64,000 nucleotides of DNA from Pseudomonadota bacterium. GTDB taxonomy: Bacteria > Pseudomonadota > Gammaproteobacteria > Eutrophobiales > Eutrophobiaceae. Made by a program: the position numbers and the translations under genes. The stretch lies in assembly GCA_013112535.1 (NCBI GenBank), contig JABFGI010000001.1, positions 370,414-434,413 of the forward strand. Direction: 5' to 3'. The notes under the pieces are model-generated. The model made no database searches and had not been told where the DNA came from. It worked only from the letters and a program-made list of their open reading frames with translations. Positions 44,346 to 55,545 of the stretch are shown piece by piece (position 1 is the stretch's first letter; each line of letters starts with the position of its first letter).

Positions 44346-47240
44346 CTACTGACAGGCTTCGCAATCCGGGTCCAGTATTGAACAGACCTTGGGTTCTTCA
44401 ATAGTTTCATTTTGAGGCTCGCTACCTGAACTTTTTTCCATATGTGTCGCGCCAAGTGAGCGTAAGTAATAGGTTGTTTTTAACCCTCGTACCCATGCAA
44501 GCTTGTATAAGTTGTCGAGTTTGGTGCCACTGGGTTCAGCCATATAAAGGTTCAAAGACTGTCCTTGATCTATCCACTTTTGTCGTCGTGATGCTGCTTC
44601 AACTAACCAGCGAGGGTCAACTTCAAATGCAGTAGCATAGATTTTCTTTAACTCATCAGGAACACGATCTATTTTTTGTACACTGCCATCAAAATACTTG
44701 AGATCATTCACCATGACATCATCCCAAATACCGAGTTCTTTCATGTCTTTTGCAAGATAAGGATTAACAACAGTAAATTCACCGGACAGATTCGATTTAA
44801 CAAACAGATTCTGATAAGTCGGTTCGATTGATTGACTAATGCCACAAATATTGGAAATGGTTGCTGTGGGTGCAATAGCCATGCAATTTGAATTACGCAT
44901 GCCGACTGTCATAACGCGTTCACGCAAGTCATCCCAGTTTAAGGTTTGTTCAAAATCGGCTTGCAAATAATCGCCACGTTCATCTGCCAGACGTTGCATT
45001 GAATCAATCGGCAGAACGCCCTGACTCCATAATGAACCGTTATAAGTAGAATAAGCACCACGTTCTTCAGCCAGATCAGTTGAAGCTTTGATCGCATAGT
45101 AGCTAACCGCTTCCATACTGGTGTCTGCAAAATTAATCGCTTCTTCAGAACTATAAGGTAAACGCAGTTTATATAATGCGTCCTGAAAACCCATAATGCC
45201 CAGACCAATAGGGCGGTGACGTAAATTGGAACGTCTTGCCTTGGGTACGCTGTAATAGTTGTAGTCAATGACGTTATCCAGCATACGAATTGCTGTATTA
45301 ATGGTTTTTTCCAGTTTTTCGGCGTTTAAACCATTTTCATCAATATGTTGTGGCAAATTGACAGATCCCAGATTACAAACCGCGATCTCGTCATCATTGG
45401 TATTCAATGTGATCTCTGTGCAAAGATTTGACGAATGGACAACACCGGCATGGGATTGTGGTGAACGTATGTTGCAAGGATCTTTATAGGTAATCCAGGG
45501 ATGACCTGTTTCAAACAACATGGACAACATCTTGCGCCACAAATCATTTGCTGCAATAACTTTAAAGTTACTAATCTTGCCTTCGGCTGCTTGTTGTTCG
45601 TATTCGGTATAACGTTCTTCGAACGCTTTACCATAAAGATCATGTAAATCAGGTGTTTCATGTGGCGAAAACAAGGTCCAGTTACCTTCTTCAGCAACAC
45701 GCTTCATGAAAAGATCCGGAATCCAGTTCGCTGTATTCATATCATGTGTACGACGTCGCTCATCACCCGTGTTCTTACGTAAATCGAGGAATTCTTCGAT
45801 ATCTAAATGCCATGTTTCAAGATAGGCACACATGGCACCTTTACGTTTACCGCCCTGATTCACTGCGACAGCGGTATCGTTTGCCACTTTAAGGAAAGGA
45901 ACAACACCTTGTGATTTACCATTAGTGCCTTTGATGTGCGCACCTAAAGCGCGAACTGGCGTCCAGTCATTACCGAGGCCACCTGCAAATTTAGATAGCA
46001 TGGCATCATCTTTAATGGCACAAAAAATACCGTCAAGATCATCAGGTACGGTCGTGAGGTAACAACTTGATAATTGAGGTCGACAAGTCCCCGAGTTAAA
46101 CAGGGTAGGGGTTGAACTCATGAAATCAAACGAAGACAGTAATTCATAAAATTCTATCGCACGTGCTTCACGATCCAGTTCATTAATAGCCAGACCCATA
46201 GCCACACGCATAAAAAAGGCTTGTGGTAATTCAAAGCGAACATCATCTTCCGAATGAATGAAATAACGATCATAAAGCGTTTGCAGGCTAAGATAAGTAA
46301 ACTGATGATCACGATCTGCATTTAATGCCGCACCGAGTCGTTCCAAATCATATTTAGCCAGCTCATGATCAACTAAACCTAGTTCATCACCTCGTTGAAT
46401 ATAGGATTTAAAGTAACCGGCATAGAGTTCTTTCATTTCCGCATGGGTTGCCTGGGTATTTGTACCATTGATAAAAGACAGGGCCTCCTGGCGCAATTTA
46501 TCGAGTAATAACCCTGCCGCGGCATAACTATAATCCGGATCTTTTTCAATTAAGGTTCTGGCACTCATGACTAACGCATGATTCACATCAGCTTCATCGA
46601 TACCATCGAATAAATTACTCATGGTTTCTTTGGTGATTAACGAGGCCTCGACTTCAGTCAGGTTTTCACAGGACTCATTGATGATGGCTTGCAAACGCAC
46701 CATGTCCAGGGGTGCTTTACTACCATCAGTACGCTTAACATTAATCTCAAGCGGTTGTGTTTCTTGAGAGGAATCCTGTTTTGTAGACGCTGCTTCTTCG
46801 GCTGCAATTCGCTCACGATAACGTTCTTCACGGTAAATGACATAAGCACGCGCTACTTTTTGTGCGCCGGTACGCATCAAGGACAATTCAACCTGATCCT
46901 GAATATCTTCAATATGCAGGGTGCCGCCGTCTGGCATACGTCGCGTCAAGGCATTAACGACCTGTTTTGTCAGGGCTTCTACGGTTTGATGAATACGAGT
47001 TGAGGCTGCTGCTGTGCCACCTTCGACATTGATAAATGCCTTGGTCATGGCAACAGAGATTTTACTTAAATCGAAAGAAGTAACCTTACCGTTACGTCGA
47101 ATAACACGATAATGCCCCAGTTGATTGGCTAAATGGTCGGTCTGATAAAGGTTTGGATTAGCGTCAGTCGCACCAGTGTTTATATTGCTATCGGCTGTTC
47201 CAGTCGACATCGCTGTATTAGCAGAACCTTCCGCCTCCAT
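44346..47240 (-). CDS. nrdA: Class Ia ribonucleoside-diphosphate reductase alpha subunit NrdA with two ATP-cones
   Basis: The 964-residue catalytic subunit that reduces ribonucleotides. After a low-complexity start it has two successive ATP-cone regulatory domains (about 43-150 and about 170-260), where E. coli-type NrdA has one. The barrel holds NSGTCRPQLSSCYL, SSNLCTEI and AVCNLGSVNL, with the reductive and radical cysteines. The C-terminus ends CEACQ, the redox-active tail pair. Two NrdR boxes lie about 95-142 bases upstream. Confidence 0.96.
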   Translation of the reverse strand: MEAEGSANTAMSTGTADSNINTGATDANPNLYQTDHLANQLGHYRVIRRNGKVTSFDLSKISVAMTKAFINVEGGTAAASTRIHQTVEALTKQVVNALTRRMPDGGTLHIEDIQDQVELSLMRTGAQKVARAYVIYREERYRERIAAEEAASTKQDSSQETQPLEINVKRTDGSKAPLDMVRLQAIINESCENLTEVEASLITKETMSNLFDGIDEADVNHALVMSARTLIEKDPDYSYAAAGLLLDKLRQEALSFINGTNTQATHAEMKELYAGYFKSYIQRGDELGLVDHELAKYDLERLGAALNADRDHQFTYLSLQTLYDRYFIHSEDDVRFELPQAFFMRVAMGLAINELDREARAIEFYELLSSFDFMSSTPTLFNSGTCRPQLSSCYLTTVPDDLDGIFCAIKDDAMLSKFAGGLGNDWTPVRALGAHIKGTNGKSQGVVPFLKVANDTAVAVNQGGKRKGAMCAYLETWHLDIEEFLDLRKNTGDERRRTHDMNTANWIPDLFMKRVAEEGNWTLFSPHETPDLHDLYGKAFEERYTEYEQQAAEGKISNFKVIAANDLWRKMLSMLFETGHPWITYKDPCNIRSPQSHAGVVHSSNLCTEITLNTNDDEIAVCNLGSVNLPQHIDENGLNAEKLEKTINTAIRMLDNVIDYNYYSVPKARRSNLRHRPIGLGIMGFQDALYKLRLPYSSEEAINFADTSMEAVSYYAIKASTDLAEERGAYSTYNGSLWSQGVLPIDSMQRLADERGDYLQADFEQTLNWDDLRERVMTVGMRNSNCMAIAPTATISNICGISQSIEPTYQNLFVKSNLSGEFTVVNPYLAKDMKELGIWDDVMVNDLKYFDGSVQKIDRVPDELKKIYATAFEVDPRWLVEAASRRQKWIDQGQSLNLYMAEPSGTKLDNLYKLAWVRGLKTTYYLRSLGATHMEKSSGSEPQNETIEEPKVCSILDPDCEACQ

Positions 47241-47334
47241 TTATTACCCCTCCAGATTATTTTTTTTATTGTTTCAAGTTAATGAAAATAGCTCGAAACT
47301 TGTTGATGTTTACTTTATAAGCGAATGTATAACA

Positions 47335-47382
47335 CCACAATAAAATGTGGTCAAGCGCTTATTAAACCACAAGATGATGTGG
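47335..47382 (-). promoter_or_regulatory. Pair of NrdR boxes upstream of nrdA
   Basis: CCACAATAAAATGTGG (47335-47350) and CCACAAGATGATGTGG (47367-47382) are two 16-base dyads whose starts are 32 bases apart. This is the NrdR arrangement: paired boxes about three helical turns apart upstream of ribonucleotide reductase genes. Repression by NrdR when dATP is ample is expected. Confidence 0.8.
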
Positions 47383-47431
47383 AATGCCCTGTGATTTAAC
47401 TACGTATTACCTGTGGATAAGCTGGGTAAAA

Positions 47432-47596
47432 AATGCTGTATTGGCGAAAAATGACGGCAAAATTTTAAGTAATTCAGAAACTTAACCTGGATCAAGAATC
47501 AGGTGTTTTTTGAATAAGAAAAATGTGCAAAACTTTCGAAAAAATAGATCAAATAAGTGATTTTATTTGTCTAAACAGTGACATAGTCGACTTTTT
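47432..47596 (+). repeat. 165-bp direct repeat, left copy (island boundary)
   Basis: This stretch recurs at 56426-56590 in the same orientation, without gaps and with a single mismatch (A47513 versus C56507). It lies upstream of nrdA and the NrdR boxes. The two copies enclose the 8.8-kb contact-dependent-inhibition island. Confidence 0.95.
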
Positions 47597-47725
47597 ATTC
47601 TTTACCAAATTAGTGAATAAAATTGTGAAATTATTTGAAATAAAACCTTTCTGTATTCTTCAATTTTTATGAAATTTAATTTAGGAATTATTCCTGCTAG
47701 CCCTCACTGAATAAAATTCAAAAAG

Positions 47726-47758
47726 TTGACACAGTTCACATTTTTAAAATTATATACT
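47726..47758 (+). promoter_or_regulatory. Candidate promoter for the cdiBAI genes
   Basis: A perfect TTGACA (47726-47731) is followed by TATATACT at 47751-47758. The spacing of 19-21 bases is long, so this is tentative. It lies inside the island, about 60 bases before cdiB. Confidence 0.35.
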
Positions 47759-47818
47759 TCGACTAAATTAATCTTTCATTTAGTTTAAATACATAATAAA
47801 AATTGAAGATGTTCTTAT

Positions 47819-49624
47819 ATGGATATACATGGGGGAAGGTGCCGATATATCGGTGCTCGTGTTTTTGTTTACGAAAAACGGAAAATAATTAAGCGCTTTC
47901 AAAATATTTTCGGAATATTTTTCATATTTTATTCAACTGTTCTTGCTGCACCACCTACATTACCGGAACAAACTCAAATTCTACGTGAACAGGACAGTTT
48001 GTTAAGACAACAGCAGCAGCAGCAGGATGCAATTGACCGTGATCGTTTATTAAAAGAACAAGCGCCTTCATCAATTGATATCAAAATTCCTATACCTGTA
48101 TCAATACAGGAGTCTGCTGAAGAGTTGTCGTGTTTTGAAGTCAATATAATTGCATTTGAAAACTCAACGCTACTTTCGTCAAAAATAAAAGCAGAGTTAA
48201 CAGGGCCATACCTGGATCGTTGTATCACCCTGGTTGATATCGAGCAGTTGGTAGATGATGTAACACATCATTATATTGATAATGGATTTGTAACCAGTCG
48301 TGCTTTTCTACAAGAACAGGACATCAGTCAAGGGCAGTTAAGTATTCATGTTCTGGAAGGGCAAATTTATGGAGTCCAACTTGGAGAAGGTTCGCAGCAA
48401 GAGCAAAGGCAAATCAGGTCTGCATCGCCTGTCGCAGCGGATGATGTTTTAAATATTCGAGATATTGAACAAACGCTGGATCAATTAAATCGACTTTCTT
48501 CTAACAATGCGACAGTTGAGTTGATTCCTGCAGAAAGGTCTGGTGGTACCGACGTTAAAATAAATAATACACCTGGCAGAACTTGGAGAGTCTCTTTAGG
48601 AGCAGATAATTCAGGGCAGTCTTCAACAGGCACTGTTCAACGTAAGTTACGTTTCGAAAAAGATAATTTATTCGATGTTAATGACTTATGGGTATTCAAT
48701 TACAGCACAGACAATTTAAGTTCAAATTTGCGCAAAAGTCGTAGTCTGTCTGCTTTAATGTCAGTGCCATGGGGATATTGGACATTAACGGCAAACAGTA
48801 GTTACTTCGAATATGTTACGCCAATTACCGGGCTTAATACTTTGTTTGAAACATCAGGTGATAGTTTTACTTATACTGTTAAGGTAAACCGAATATTGCA
48901 TCGTGATAAAAACAGTAAAACAAGCATAGATGCCGGACTAACAACGAAAAAGATTAATAACTTCATTGAAGGTAATCGTATTGAAGTAGGAAGTCGAAAG
49001 TTAGCAATAGGTTCTGTTTCTATAAATCACAGTAACCTGCTGTTAGGAGGAGTGATACAAGTTGGCTTAGGCTATGAGCGTGGTCTTCGTGCATTTTCTG
49101 CATTAAAAGATCCGGATAACCTGGCTCCGGATACGCCAGAAGCGCAATTTGATAAATATACGCTGGACTTAAATTATCAACGCCCCATATCTATTAGCGA
49201 ATGGCCATTACAATGGCAAAGTCAATTTCATTTTCAACATAGTGATAACCATCTTTATGGTTCTGAACAATTAAGCCTGGGAAGTCAATACACTGTTCAA
49301 GGATTTAAAAACGAAACGATATCCGGCGACACGGGTGGTTATTTAAGAAATTCACTTCATTTATCTTTACCTTCTTTGCCAGAGTCAAAAATAAAAACAA
49401 TTGTTGGTGATTTAAGTTTGTCTTTAGCTCATGACGTAGGTGCAATTAAGAAAGACGATACTGATACGCTTGAACGCGGATTTATGCAGGGTATCGCTGC
49501 AGGCATACACAGTCATGGAAAGTATTTAACAACGCAATGGATTTTTGCAAAAGCAATATCATCCCCCGGCTTTATCACTCAGGAAAGTTACGAAACATAT
49601 TTCAATGTCGCATTGAATTATTAA
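47819..49624 (+). CDS. cdiB: Outer-membrane two-partner secretion transporter (CdiB/ShlB family)
   Basis: A 601-residue transporter that exports the large partner across the outer membrane. A possible signal region (about residues 24-43, ending VLA) lies behind an unusually charged start, so a later start is possible. Next come a Gln-rich helix (LREQDSLLRQQQQQQD), a ShlB-type POTRA domain (about 105-185) and a beta-barrel. The conserved QGF of the L6 loop is seen in YTVQGFKN near residue 500, and it ends in a C-terminal Tyr strand. It directly precedes its substrate gene. Confidence 0.93.
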   Translation: MDIHGGRCRYIGARVFVYEKRKIIKRFQNIFGIFFIFYSTVLAAPPTLPEQTQILREQDSLLRQQQQQQDAIDRDRLLKEQAPSSIDIKIPIPVSIQESAEELSCFEVNIIAFENSTLLSSKIKAELTGPYLDRCITLVDIEQLVDDVTHHYIDNGFVTSRAFLQEQDISQGQLSIHVLEGQIYGVQLGEGSQQEQRQIRSASPVAADDVLNIRDIEQTLDQLNRLSSNNATVELIPAERSGGTDVKINNTPGRTWRVSLGADNSGQSSTGTVQRKLRFEKDNLFDVNDLWVFNYSTDNLSSNLRKSRSLSALMSVPWGYWTLTANSSYFEYVTPITGLNTLFETSGDSFTYTVKVNRILHRDKNSKTSIDAGLTTKKINNFIEGNRIEVGSRKLAIGSVSINHSNLLLGGVIQVGLGYERGLRAFSALKDPDNLAPDTPEAQFDKYTLDLNYQRPISISEWPLQWQSQFHFQHSDNHLYGSEQLSLGSQYTVQGFKNETISGDTGGYLRNSLHLSLPSLPESKIKTIVGDLSLSLAHDVGAIKKDDTDTLERGFMQGIAAGIHSHGKYLTTQWIFAKAISSPGFITQESYETYFNVALNY

Positions 49625-49659
49625 AGGAAAAATATAGATATGTATAAGGATGTTTTATA

Positions 49660-52600
49660 ATGGTTAAATCTCGCATATTAACGTTAGTATGGTTTCTATT
49701 TACCAGTACATTAACGTTCGCAGCAGGTATTAATGTCGTTCCAACTGCAGCTGCATCTCAACAAGGACAACTTCTAAATGCACCGAATGGTGTGCCTATC
49801 ATTAATATCGCGCCACCAAATGCAAAAGGCTTATCGCATAATAAATACCACGATTTTAATGTTGAACAACAAGGTCTTATTTTAAATAACAGCCAAACAG
49901 TACAACGATCTCAGATTGGAGGCGTCATTGCTAACAACCCACGGTTAATGGGAGGTAGTGCGGCGAGCGTCATTTTGAATGAGGTAACGGGTACCAGGAG
50001 ATCATCATTAAATGGTCCATTGGAAGTTCATGGTCAACGTGCTGAAGTCATTATTGCTAATCCAAACGGAATTAATGTAAATGGTGGCTCATTCATTAAT
50101 ACACCAAGAGCAACGCTAACAACGGGTCTTCCACAAATTACTGATGGAGCGTTACAAGGATTTGATGTGAATGGAGGAGATGTTGCAATTGAAGGATTGG
50201 GTTTAAATACAACGCAAGCAGATGTTGTCGACATTATGGCGCGAAGTATTTCACTTAATGCTGAACTACATGCAAATACAGTGAATATGGTTACTGGACG
50301 AACTGAAATTGATTACGCAACAAGAGCGGCAACAAAGAAAGCCGATAATGGAAGCGCTAAACCAACATTTGCACTGGATTCTTCAGCACTTGGCGGTATG
50401 TATGTTGGCCGTATAGCGTTAGTCGGAACAGAGCAGGGTGTGGGTGTCAACCTGCAAGGTTTTGTTACAACAAATGTAGGTGATATGTCATTATCCGCTG
50501 ATGGCAAAATCACATTAAAAAAGATAACAGCAGAAGGCGCGGTTAAATTAAATGCTGCAAATAATGATATTGATATTACTGAAACTATAGCAAAACAAAA
50601 TATAGAATTCACAGGAAACTTTATTAGCCTTGCCGATCAGGGAAAACTGGAAGCCGGTGCAGAATTAAAAGTAAATAGCACAACGTTTAGCGCGACGAAT
50701 GCAAAAATCAATGCAAATGAGGCAACGTTAAATACAACGGCTATAAATAATAACGGTTCAATTATTAATGTTGTCGATAGACTTACCATAGCCACATCCA
50801 CGTTAGATAACCAGGGCGATATTGTAGCAGGTGGCGAAACGGAAATAACCGCAACAACAAGATTAACAAATCAAAAACCCATTCAGTCAGGTGACACATT
50901 AAAACTGACAACAGCTTTATTAGAAAATCAAACTAATGCTGAAATTATTTCTGATGGTTCACAAACTCTATTAATTGATACACTCAATAACGATGGGACT
51001 ATAAGTAGTAATAACGATGTCGACATTAATAGCACTACTGTAAATAACACTGGGAAGGTTAGTGCAGATGGAAAACTAAATCTAACGGCAGCATCACTTA
51101 GTAATACTTCAAGTGCAAAGCTGTTGTCCCAGCTTGATATGCAATTAGATGTCACCGATATCGATAATGCCGGTGAAATTGCAACGGCAAAAAACTTATT
51201 AGCAAATGTTAATAACAATTTAACCAACAGTGGTTTGCTTTATAGTCAGGATGACATGTCGTTGTATGTCAATAATGTATTACATAACAATGAAGGTGCA
51301 ATTTATTTAGTAAATGGTGATCTAATGATCGCCAAGAATACTGTAGGTGAAAAAACGGAACGTATTACTAATGATTCAGGCATTATCGAAACTGAAGTTG
51401 GCGACATAACTTTAAAAACAAAGGTGCTGGAAAATAAACGCGCCCGATTCAATATCATTCAAAATACTACGTTTAACCAAACCCATGTAACACAATGGGG
51501 AACATTACCCGCGCTTGGTAGTACACCAGATTTTATCGCAAGTCCTGCATGGTATGCCTACTTTAATAATTATTTTATCACGGTACCTGATCCTGCTGAT
51601 CCAGTAACGTATAACCCGAGTTACTACAGTATGGCCGATGATGATGGTGCCCCGGTTTATGGACAAATTCGTGTGCAAGGTAAAACCACAAAACTTGACC
51701 CCGCAAACAGTAGCGCGGCAGCATTAATATCAGCAGGAGATAATCTGAGCATAGATGCAAACACAATAACAAACCATAGCAGTCAAATTGCAGCCGGTGG
51801 TGATATGAATTTGACCGGTAACAGTCTTAGTAATACCGGATATGACCTTTTCACAAATTATTATTATATGGCCGTTGCCAATGATGGTGTGAGAAGGATT
51901 GGTGGACGAGGAATTAACGTTAATTCATTTGCTGATTTAAATGTTTATAAATTAATTTTTAGCACCTCTGAAGGTTCGGTGCGTTCTACCTTTCTTGCGG
52001 AAGGAAGTATCAATGGTGACTTTAACGCACAGATAGATAATACAAATATACAAGCGTTCGCCAACCCGAGTGACATCAATACAGGTGTAACGCCAGCAAG
52101 TATTCAAGGTTTATCCAACCTGCTGCTTGACCCTGCAACGGTTGATGCTGGCCCGGTTCAACAGGCATTAACAGCAATAAATCATTTGAATGGCCTTTTT
52201 ATAACCGCACCAGATTTCGCAGATTATATTGTTGAAACGCGATCGAGTTTTGTTGATTTTGGCAAATTCTTTGGTTCGGACTATTTCTTAAATCAAACAA
52301 ATTATGATCTGGATGATGAAGTTCGTTTTTTAGGCGATGCTTTTTACGAAACAAAGTTAGTTGAGCAACAAGTAAGAGATCAAACAAGTCAACGATTTCT
52401 GTATGGAAGTAATGGCATAGAGCAAATGAAACAGCTTTTAGATAACGGCCTGCAAGTTTCTGAAAATCAAGAACTCGCGTTTGGTGTTGCATTAACTCCC
52501 GCACAAATTGACGCACTTAATTCCGATATCGTTTGGTACGTTGAGCAATCTATAAATGGAAAGAGAGCGATGGTGCCCGTTCTCTATTTGGCAAATAGTA

Positions 52601-55545
52601 CTCGTATGGCATTAACGCCAGGCGGCGCACTTATGGCAGCAAACGATATCGATATTGACGCGGGTTTCGGAATTAACAACAGCGGCACTATTGATGCGGT
52701 TGATGATTTGGTAATGAATGCCCGAATTGGAATTAATAATAATGGTGGTGCAATAACGGCCGGAAATGATTTAGAGCTACGTTCAACATATGGCGATATT
52801 TCCAATGAAGGAGTTTCAGCTACATCAACATATGGTGCCCGTAATTTCGAAACGAGAGAACTTTCTCGCGGAAAAATTGAAGCTGGTCGCGATGTTAAAT
52901 TAGGAGCCGGTAATAATATTCGTAACATCGCTTCAGATATCAAAGCAGGTGGCGATTTAAAACTGGATGCGGGAAACAATGTTCTTATTGGAGCCAGGGA
53001 AGATAAAAGTGAGTATTACTCAGATGTGAATGGAACACATTGGGGTAAATTTACAAGAAACTCTACTTCAAACTTGAATGCAGGTGGAAACCTGGAAATA
53101 GATAGTGATGAACTCACTTTAATCCAGGGTGGTAAATTAAAAAGCGGTGATAACTTAACCGTTCGTACTGGTGGCGACCTGATTGTCGATACTGTTGTTA
53201 ATACTTCTGAACAAGAAGGTAAGAGTGAAAAAAGCGGCGGTTTCTTTGGTGGTAGCAGTAGTCGTTACTTTTATCGCAATCAAGTAACAAACCTTCAGGC
53301 TCAATTAGAATCTGGCGGTGATTTAAATTTAAAAGCGCAAGAAAACCTGGCCTTACTTTCCCCTCAACTTAAAGCTGATGGCAACGTTTCATTAGAAGCT
53401 GTCGATGGCACTGTCACATTAGGTTCAACAAAAGACAGTGACTATGAACATTCCGAATATCACAAACAAGGGTTTGTCAGTTGGAAGTCAGGTAACGAAG
53501 GCCACCATCTAGAAAAAGTTCGACATACAGAAATAACAGCCGGTGGTGACATACTTATCGATGCAGGCAATGGTGTTGTTATTGAACTGAAACACGACGG
53601 CAGTCTGCAAGATTCAATCAAAAGCCTTTCGCAACTCCCCGAACTCGCATGGATGGCCGAGTTACGTGATCGTGATGATATAGATTGGAAAACAATCGAA
53701 GAACAACACAAGTATTGGAGTCAACATGAGTCGGGTATAGGTGGTCCAGGCATCACATTAATCTCCATGGCGATTGGTATTGCTAGCGGGGGATTAGGCT
53801 TTGCTGATTTAGCAACCAGCCTTGGCATAGAAAGCGCAGCCGGAATAGCCGCCTTTGAAGCAGGCATGACAACCTTGGTACAAAATGCCGGGGTAAGCCT
53901 GATTGCCAATGGCGGAGATATTGGCGCGACCTTCAAAGACATCCTTTCATCGGACAATCTCCTTTCCATTGCCACAGCCAGTTTAACCGCAGGCTTAACC
54001 AATAGCATTGATGCCAAACTAAATTTAGATGGCAATAACCTGACTCTGGCTCAACACATCCAGAAAGGCATCGTCGACAGTGTGATTAGTAGCGGTGTGA
54101 ATACCGCATTAAATGGCGGAGACTTTGCAAGTAATTTTCTTAATTCATTTAAAAATGTCACAACAAGTAATTTAGCTACAGAACTAATTGGTAACATTGG
54201 TGATCTGCAACGCAATTCTAATGGTGAAATACAAGAAGGTGGGTTAGTCAAAATTTTATCCCATGCAACTATTGGTTGTACAGCACAATCTTTAGCAGGG
54301 GGTAGCTGTACTGCTGGTGCTTTGGGTGCGGCAACAGCAGAATTTTTGGCACCACATTTAAGTAATAGTGAATTAACGAAAGTTGAATCAGAATTAACGG
54401 TACTTTTCGGAAGTAGTATTGCTGCACTATTAGCGGGAGAAGATTTGGATTCTGCAATAACTGCTGGAATACAAGTTGAACGATTTAATAGACAATTACA
54501 TCTTGAAGAAGCAATAGCGTTAAAAGGTGAAAAGGACAAAGTTAATCAATCAAACCTTTCTGACTCAGAGAAAGAAGAGTTAATAGCTAAACTTGAAGCA
54601 GTCTCCTGTGCCTTTGTGCATTGTTCAGAAGGTGTATCAACCAATGATGCTAATTATGAAAAAATAGCAAAAAAACAAGCTTACGGAGAGCAACTTCGTG
54701 TAAATAATGATCCTGCGTATCAAGCAATTTCAAAGCATTATTATAATGGCCTATTTGTATACACCAACAGAGATAGTATTAATGATTTTTTAACACGACA
54801 TGAAGAAGGTGTTGAAAGAACAGTAGGCACTGTACAGACAATATCTTCAGGTGTTGGCACAGTTGGTGGTGTTGCTTTAACTGTTGCTTCTGCACCAACT
54901 TGTCCAACCACTGGTCTTGGATGTGCAATAACAGTTGGTGGTGTCACTATTACTGGTCTTGAAGCAGCACGGTTTATTGAAGGTCTTTCAAAAACATTTG
55001 GTGAATATGAATTAGCTTCAGGAGAAAATGTATTAGCATCGTTTAATCCTGATACTCATCCGGGAGAAATTAACCCATTAGGTGATGTATTAACCTCAGC
55101 TGGTCTATCAGTTGTTGAATATGGTGTAGGAAAGATATTAATTAAAACAGCTTCTGGATTTAGAGCGTTTATCGATAAGTTTACTGGGAAGAGCTTTGAG
55201 TCAGGACTTGGAAATTCAACTAGATTAACGGATGTAGAATTGGCTACGGGTCAACGACTTGAATCTAAACTTGGTATTAAACTTAAAGAAAGTGAACACA
55301 TAGGCGCTGAATATGTAGATGATTTAGGTCGCTCGTATGATGCTCTTGGTAACCCAAAAGCTTCGGAGTTTTGGAATCCTAACGAGTTTTTTGCATCAAT
55401 TGATGATCATTTATTAAAATCTAATGATTACACGGTCATTGATTTGACAGATTTTACAACTAGTCAAATTGCAGAGGTTAATCAGTATCTCAATGATTTT
55501 CCAGTAGAACATATTAATAAAATAATAAAGATAGGTTTTGAATAG
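49660..55545 (+). CDS. cdiA: Contact-dependent inhibition effector CdiA (filamentous haemagglutinin family)
   Basis: A 1961-residue secreted protein. Signal peptide 1-21, then a TPS secretion domain (about 35-300) with the typical NPNGINVNGG motif. Long haemagglutinin beta-helix repeats (about 320-1300) follow, with GGDLxLxA-type units. A DUF637-like pretoxin region begins near 1370 (SMAIGIASGGLGFADLA). The last 95 or so residues (GAEYVDDLGRSYDALGNP...HLLKSNDYTVIDLTDF) resemble the CdiA C-terminal tRNase domain. Length is short for a CdiA but complete. The immunity candidate starts right after the stop. Confidence 0.92.
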   Translation: MVKSRILTLVWFLFTSTLTFAAGINVVPTAAASQQGQLLNAPNGVPIINIAPPNAKGLSHNKYHDFNVEQQGLILNNSQTVQRSQIGGVIANNPRLMGGSAASVILNEVTGTRRSSLNGPLEVHGQRAEVIIANPNGINVNGGSFINTPRATLTTGLPQITDGALQGFDVNGGDVAIEGLGLNTTQADVVDIMARSISLNAELHANTVNMVTGRTEIDYATRAATKKADNGSAKPTFALDSSALGGMYVGRIALVGTEQGVGVNLQGFVTTNVGDMSLSADGKITLKKITAEGAVKLNAANNDIDITETIAKQNIEFTGNFISLADQGKLEAGAELKVNSTTFSATNAKINANEATLNTTAINNNGSIINVVDRLTIATSTLDNQGDIVAGGETEITATTRLTNQKPIQSGDTLKLTTALLENQTNAEIISDGSQTLLIDTLNNDGTISSNNDVDINSTTVNNTGKVSADGKLNLTAASLSNTSSAKLLSQLDMQLDVTDIDNAGEIATAKNLLANVNNNLTNSGLLYSQDDMSLYVNNVLHNNEGAIYLVNGDLMIAKNTVGEKTERITNDSGIIETEVGDITLKTKVLENKRARFNIIQNTTFNQTHVTQWGTLPALGSTPDFIASPAWYAYFNNYFITVPDPADPVTYNPSYYSMADDDGAPVYGQIRVQGKTTKLDPANSSAAALISAGDNLSIDANTITNHSSQIAAGGDMNLTGNSLSNTGYDLFTNYYYMAVANDGVRRIGGRGINVNSFADLNVYKLIFSTSEGSVRSTFLAEGSINGDFNAQIDNTNIQAFANPSDINTGVTPASIQGLSNLLLDPATVDAGPVQQALTAINHLNGLFITAPDFADYIVETRSSFVDFGKFFGSDYFLNQTNYDLDDEVRFLGDAFYETKLVEQQVRDQTSQRFLYGSNGIEQMKQLLDNGLQVSENQELAFGVALTPAQIDALNSDIVWYVEQSINGKRAMVPVLYLANSTRMALTPGGALMAANDIDIDAGFGINNSGTIDAVDDLVMNARIGINNNGGAITAGNDLELRSTYGDISNEGVSATSTYGARNFETRELSRGKIEAGRDVKLGAGNNIRNIASDIKAGGDLKLDAGNNVLIGAREDKSEYYSDVNGTHWGKFTRNSTSNLNAGGNLEIDSDELTLIQGGKLKSGDNLTVRTGGDLIVDTVVNTSEQEGKSEKSGGFFGGSSSRYFYRNQVTNLQAQLESGGDLNLKAQENLALLSPQLKADGNVSLEAVDGTVTLGSTKDSDYEHSEYHKQGFVSWKSGNEGHHLEKVRHTEITAGGDILIDAGNGVVIELKHDGSLQDSIKSLSQLPELAWMAELRDRDDIDWKTIEEQHKYWSQHESGIGGPGITLISMAIGIASGGLGFADLATSLGIESAAGIAAFEAGMTTLVQNAGVSLIANGGDIGATFKDILSSDNLLSIATASLTAGLTNSIDAKLNLDGNNLTLAQHIQKGIVDSVISSGVNTALNGGDFASNFLNSFKNVTTSNLATELIGNIGDLQRNSNGEIQEGGLVKILSHATIGCTAQSLAGGSCTAGALGAATAEFLAPHLSNSELTKVESELTVLFGSSIAALLAGEDLDSAITAGIQVERFNRQLHLEEAIALKGEKDKVNQSNLSDSEKEELIAKLEAVSCAFVHCSEGVSTNDANYEKIAKKQAYGEQLRVNNDPAYQAISKHYYNGLFVYTNRDSINDFLTRHEEGVERTVGTVQTISSGVGTVGGVALTVASAPTCPTTGLGCAITVGGVTITGLEAARFIEGLSKTFGEYELASGENVLASFNPDTHPGEINPLGDVLTSAGLSVVEYGVGKILIKTASGFRAFIDKFTGKSFESGLGNSTRLTDVELATGQRLESKLGIKLKESEHIGAEYVDDLGRSYDALGNPKASEFWNPNEFFASIDDHLLKSNDYTVIDLTDFTTSQIAEVNQYLNDFPVEHINKIIKIGFE

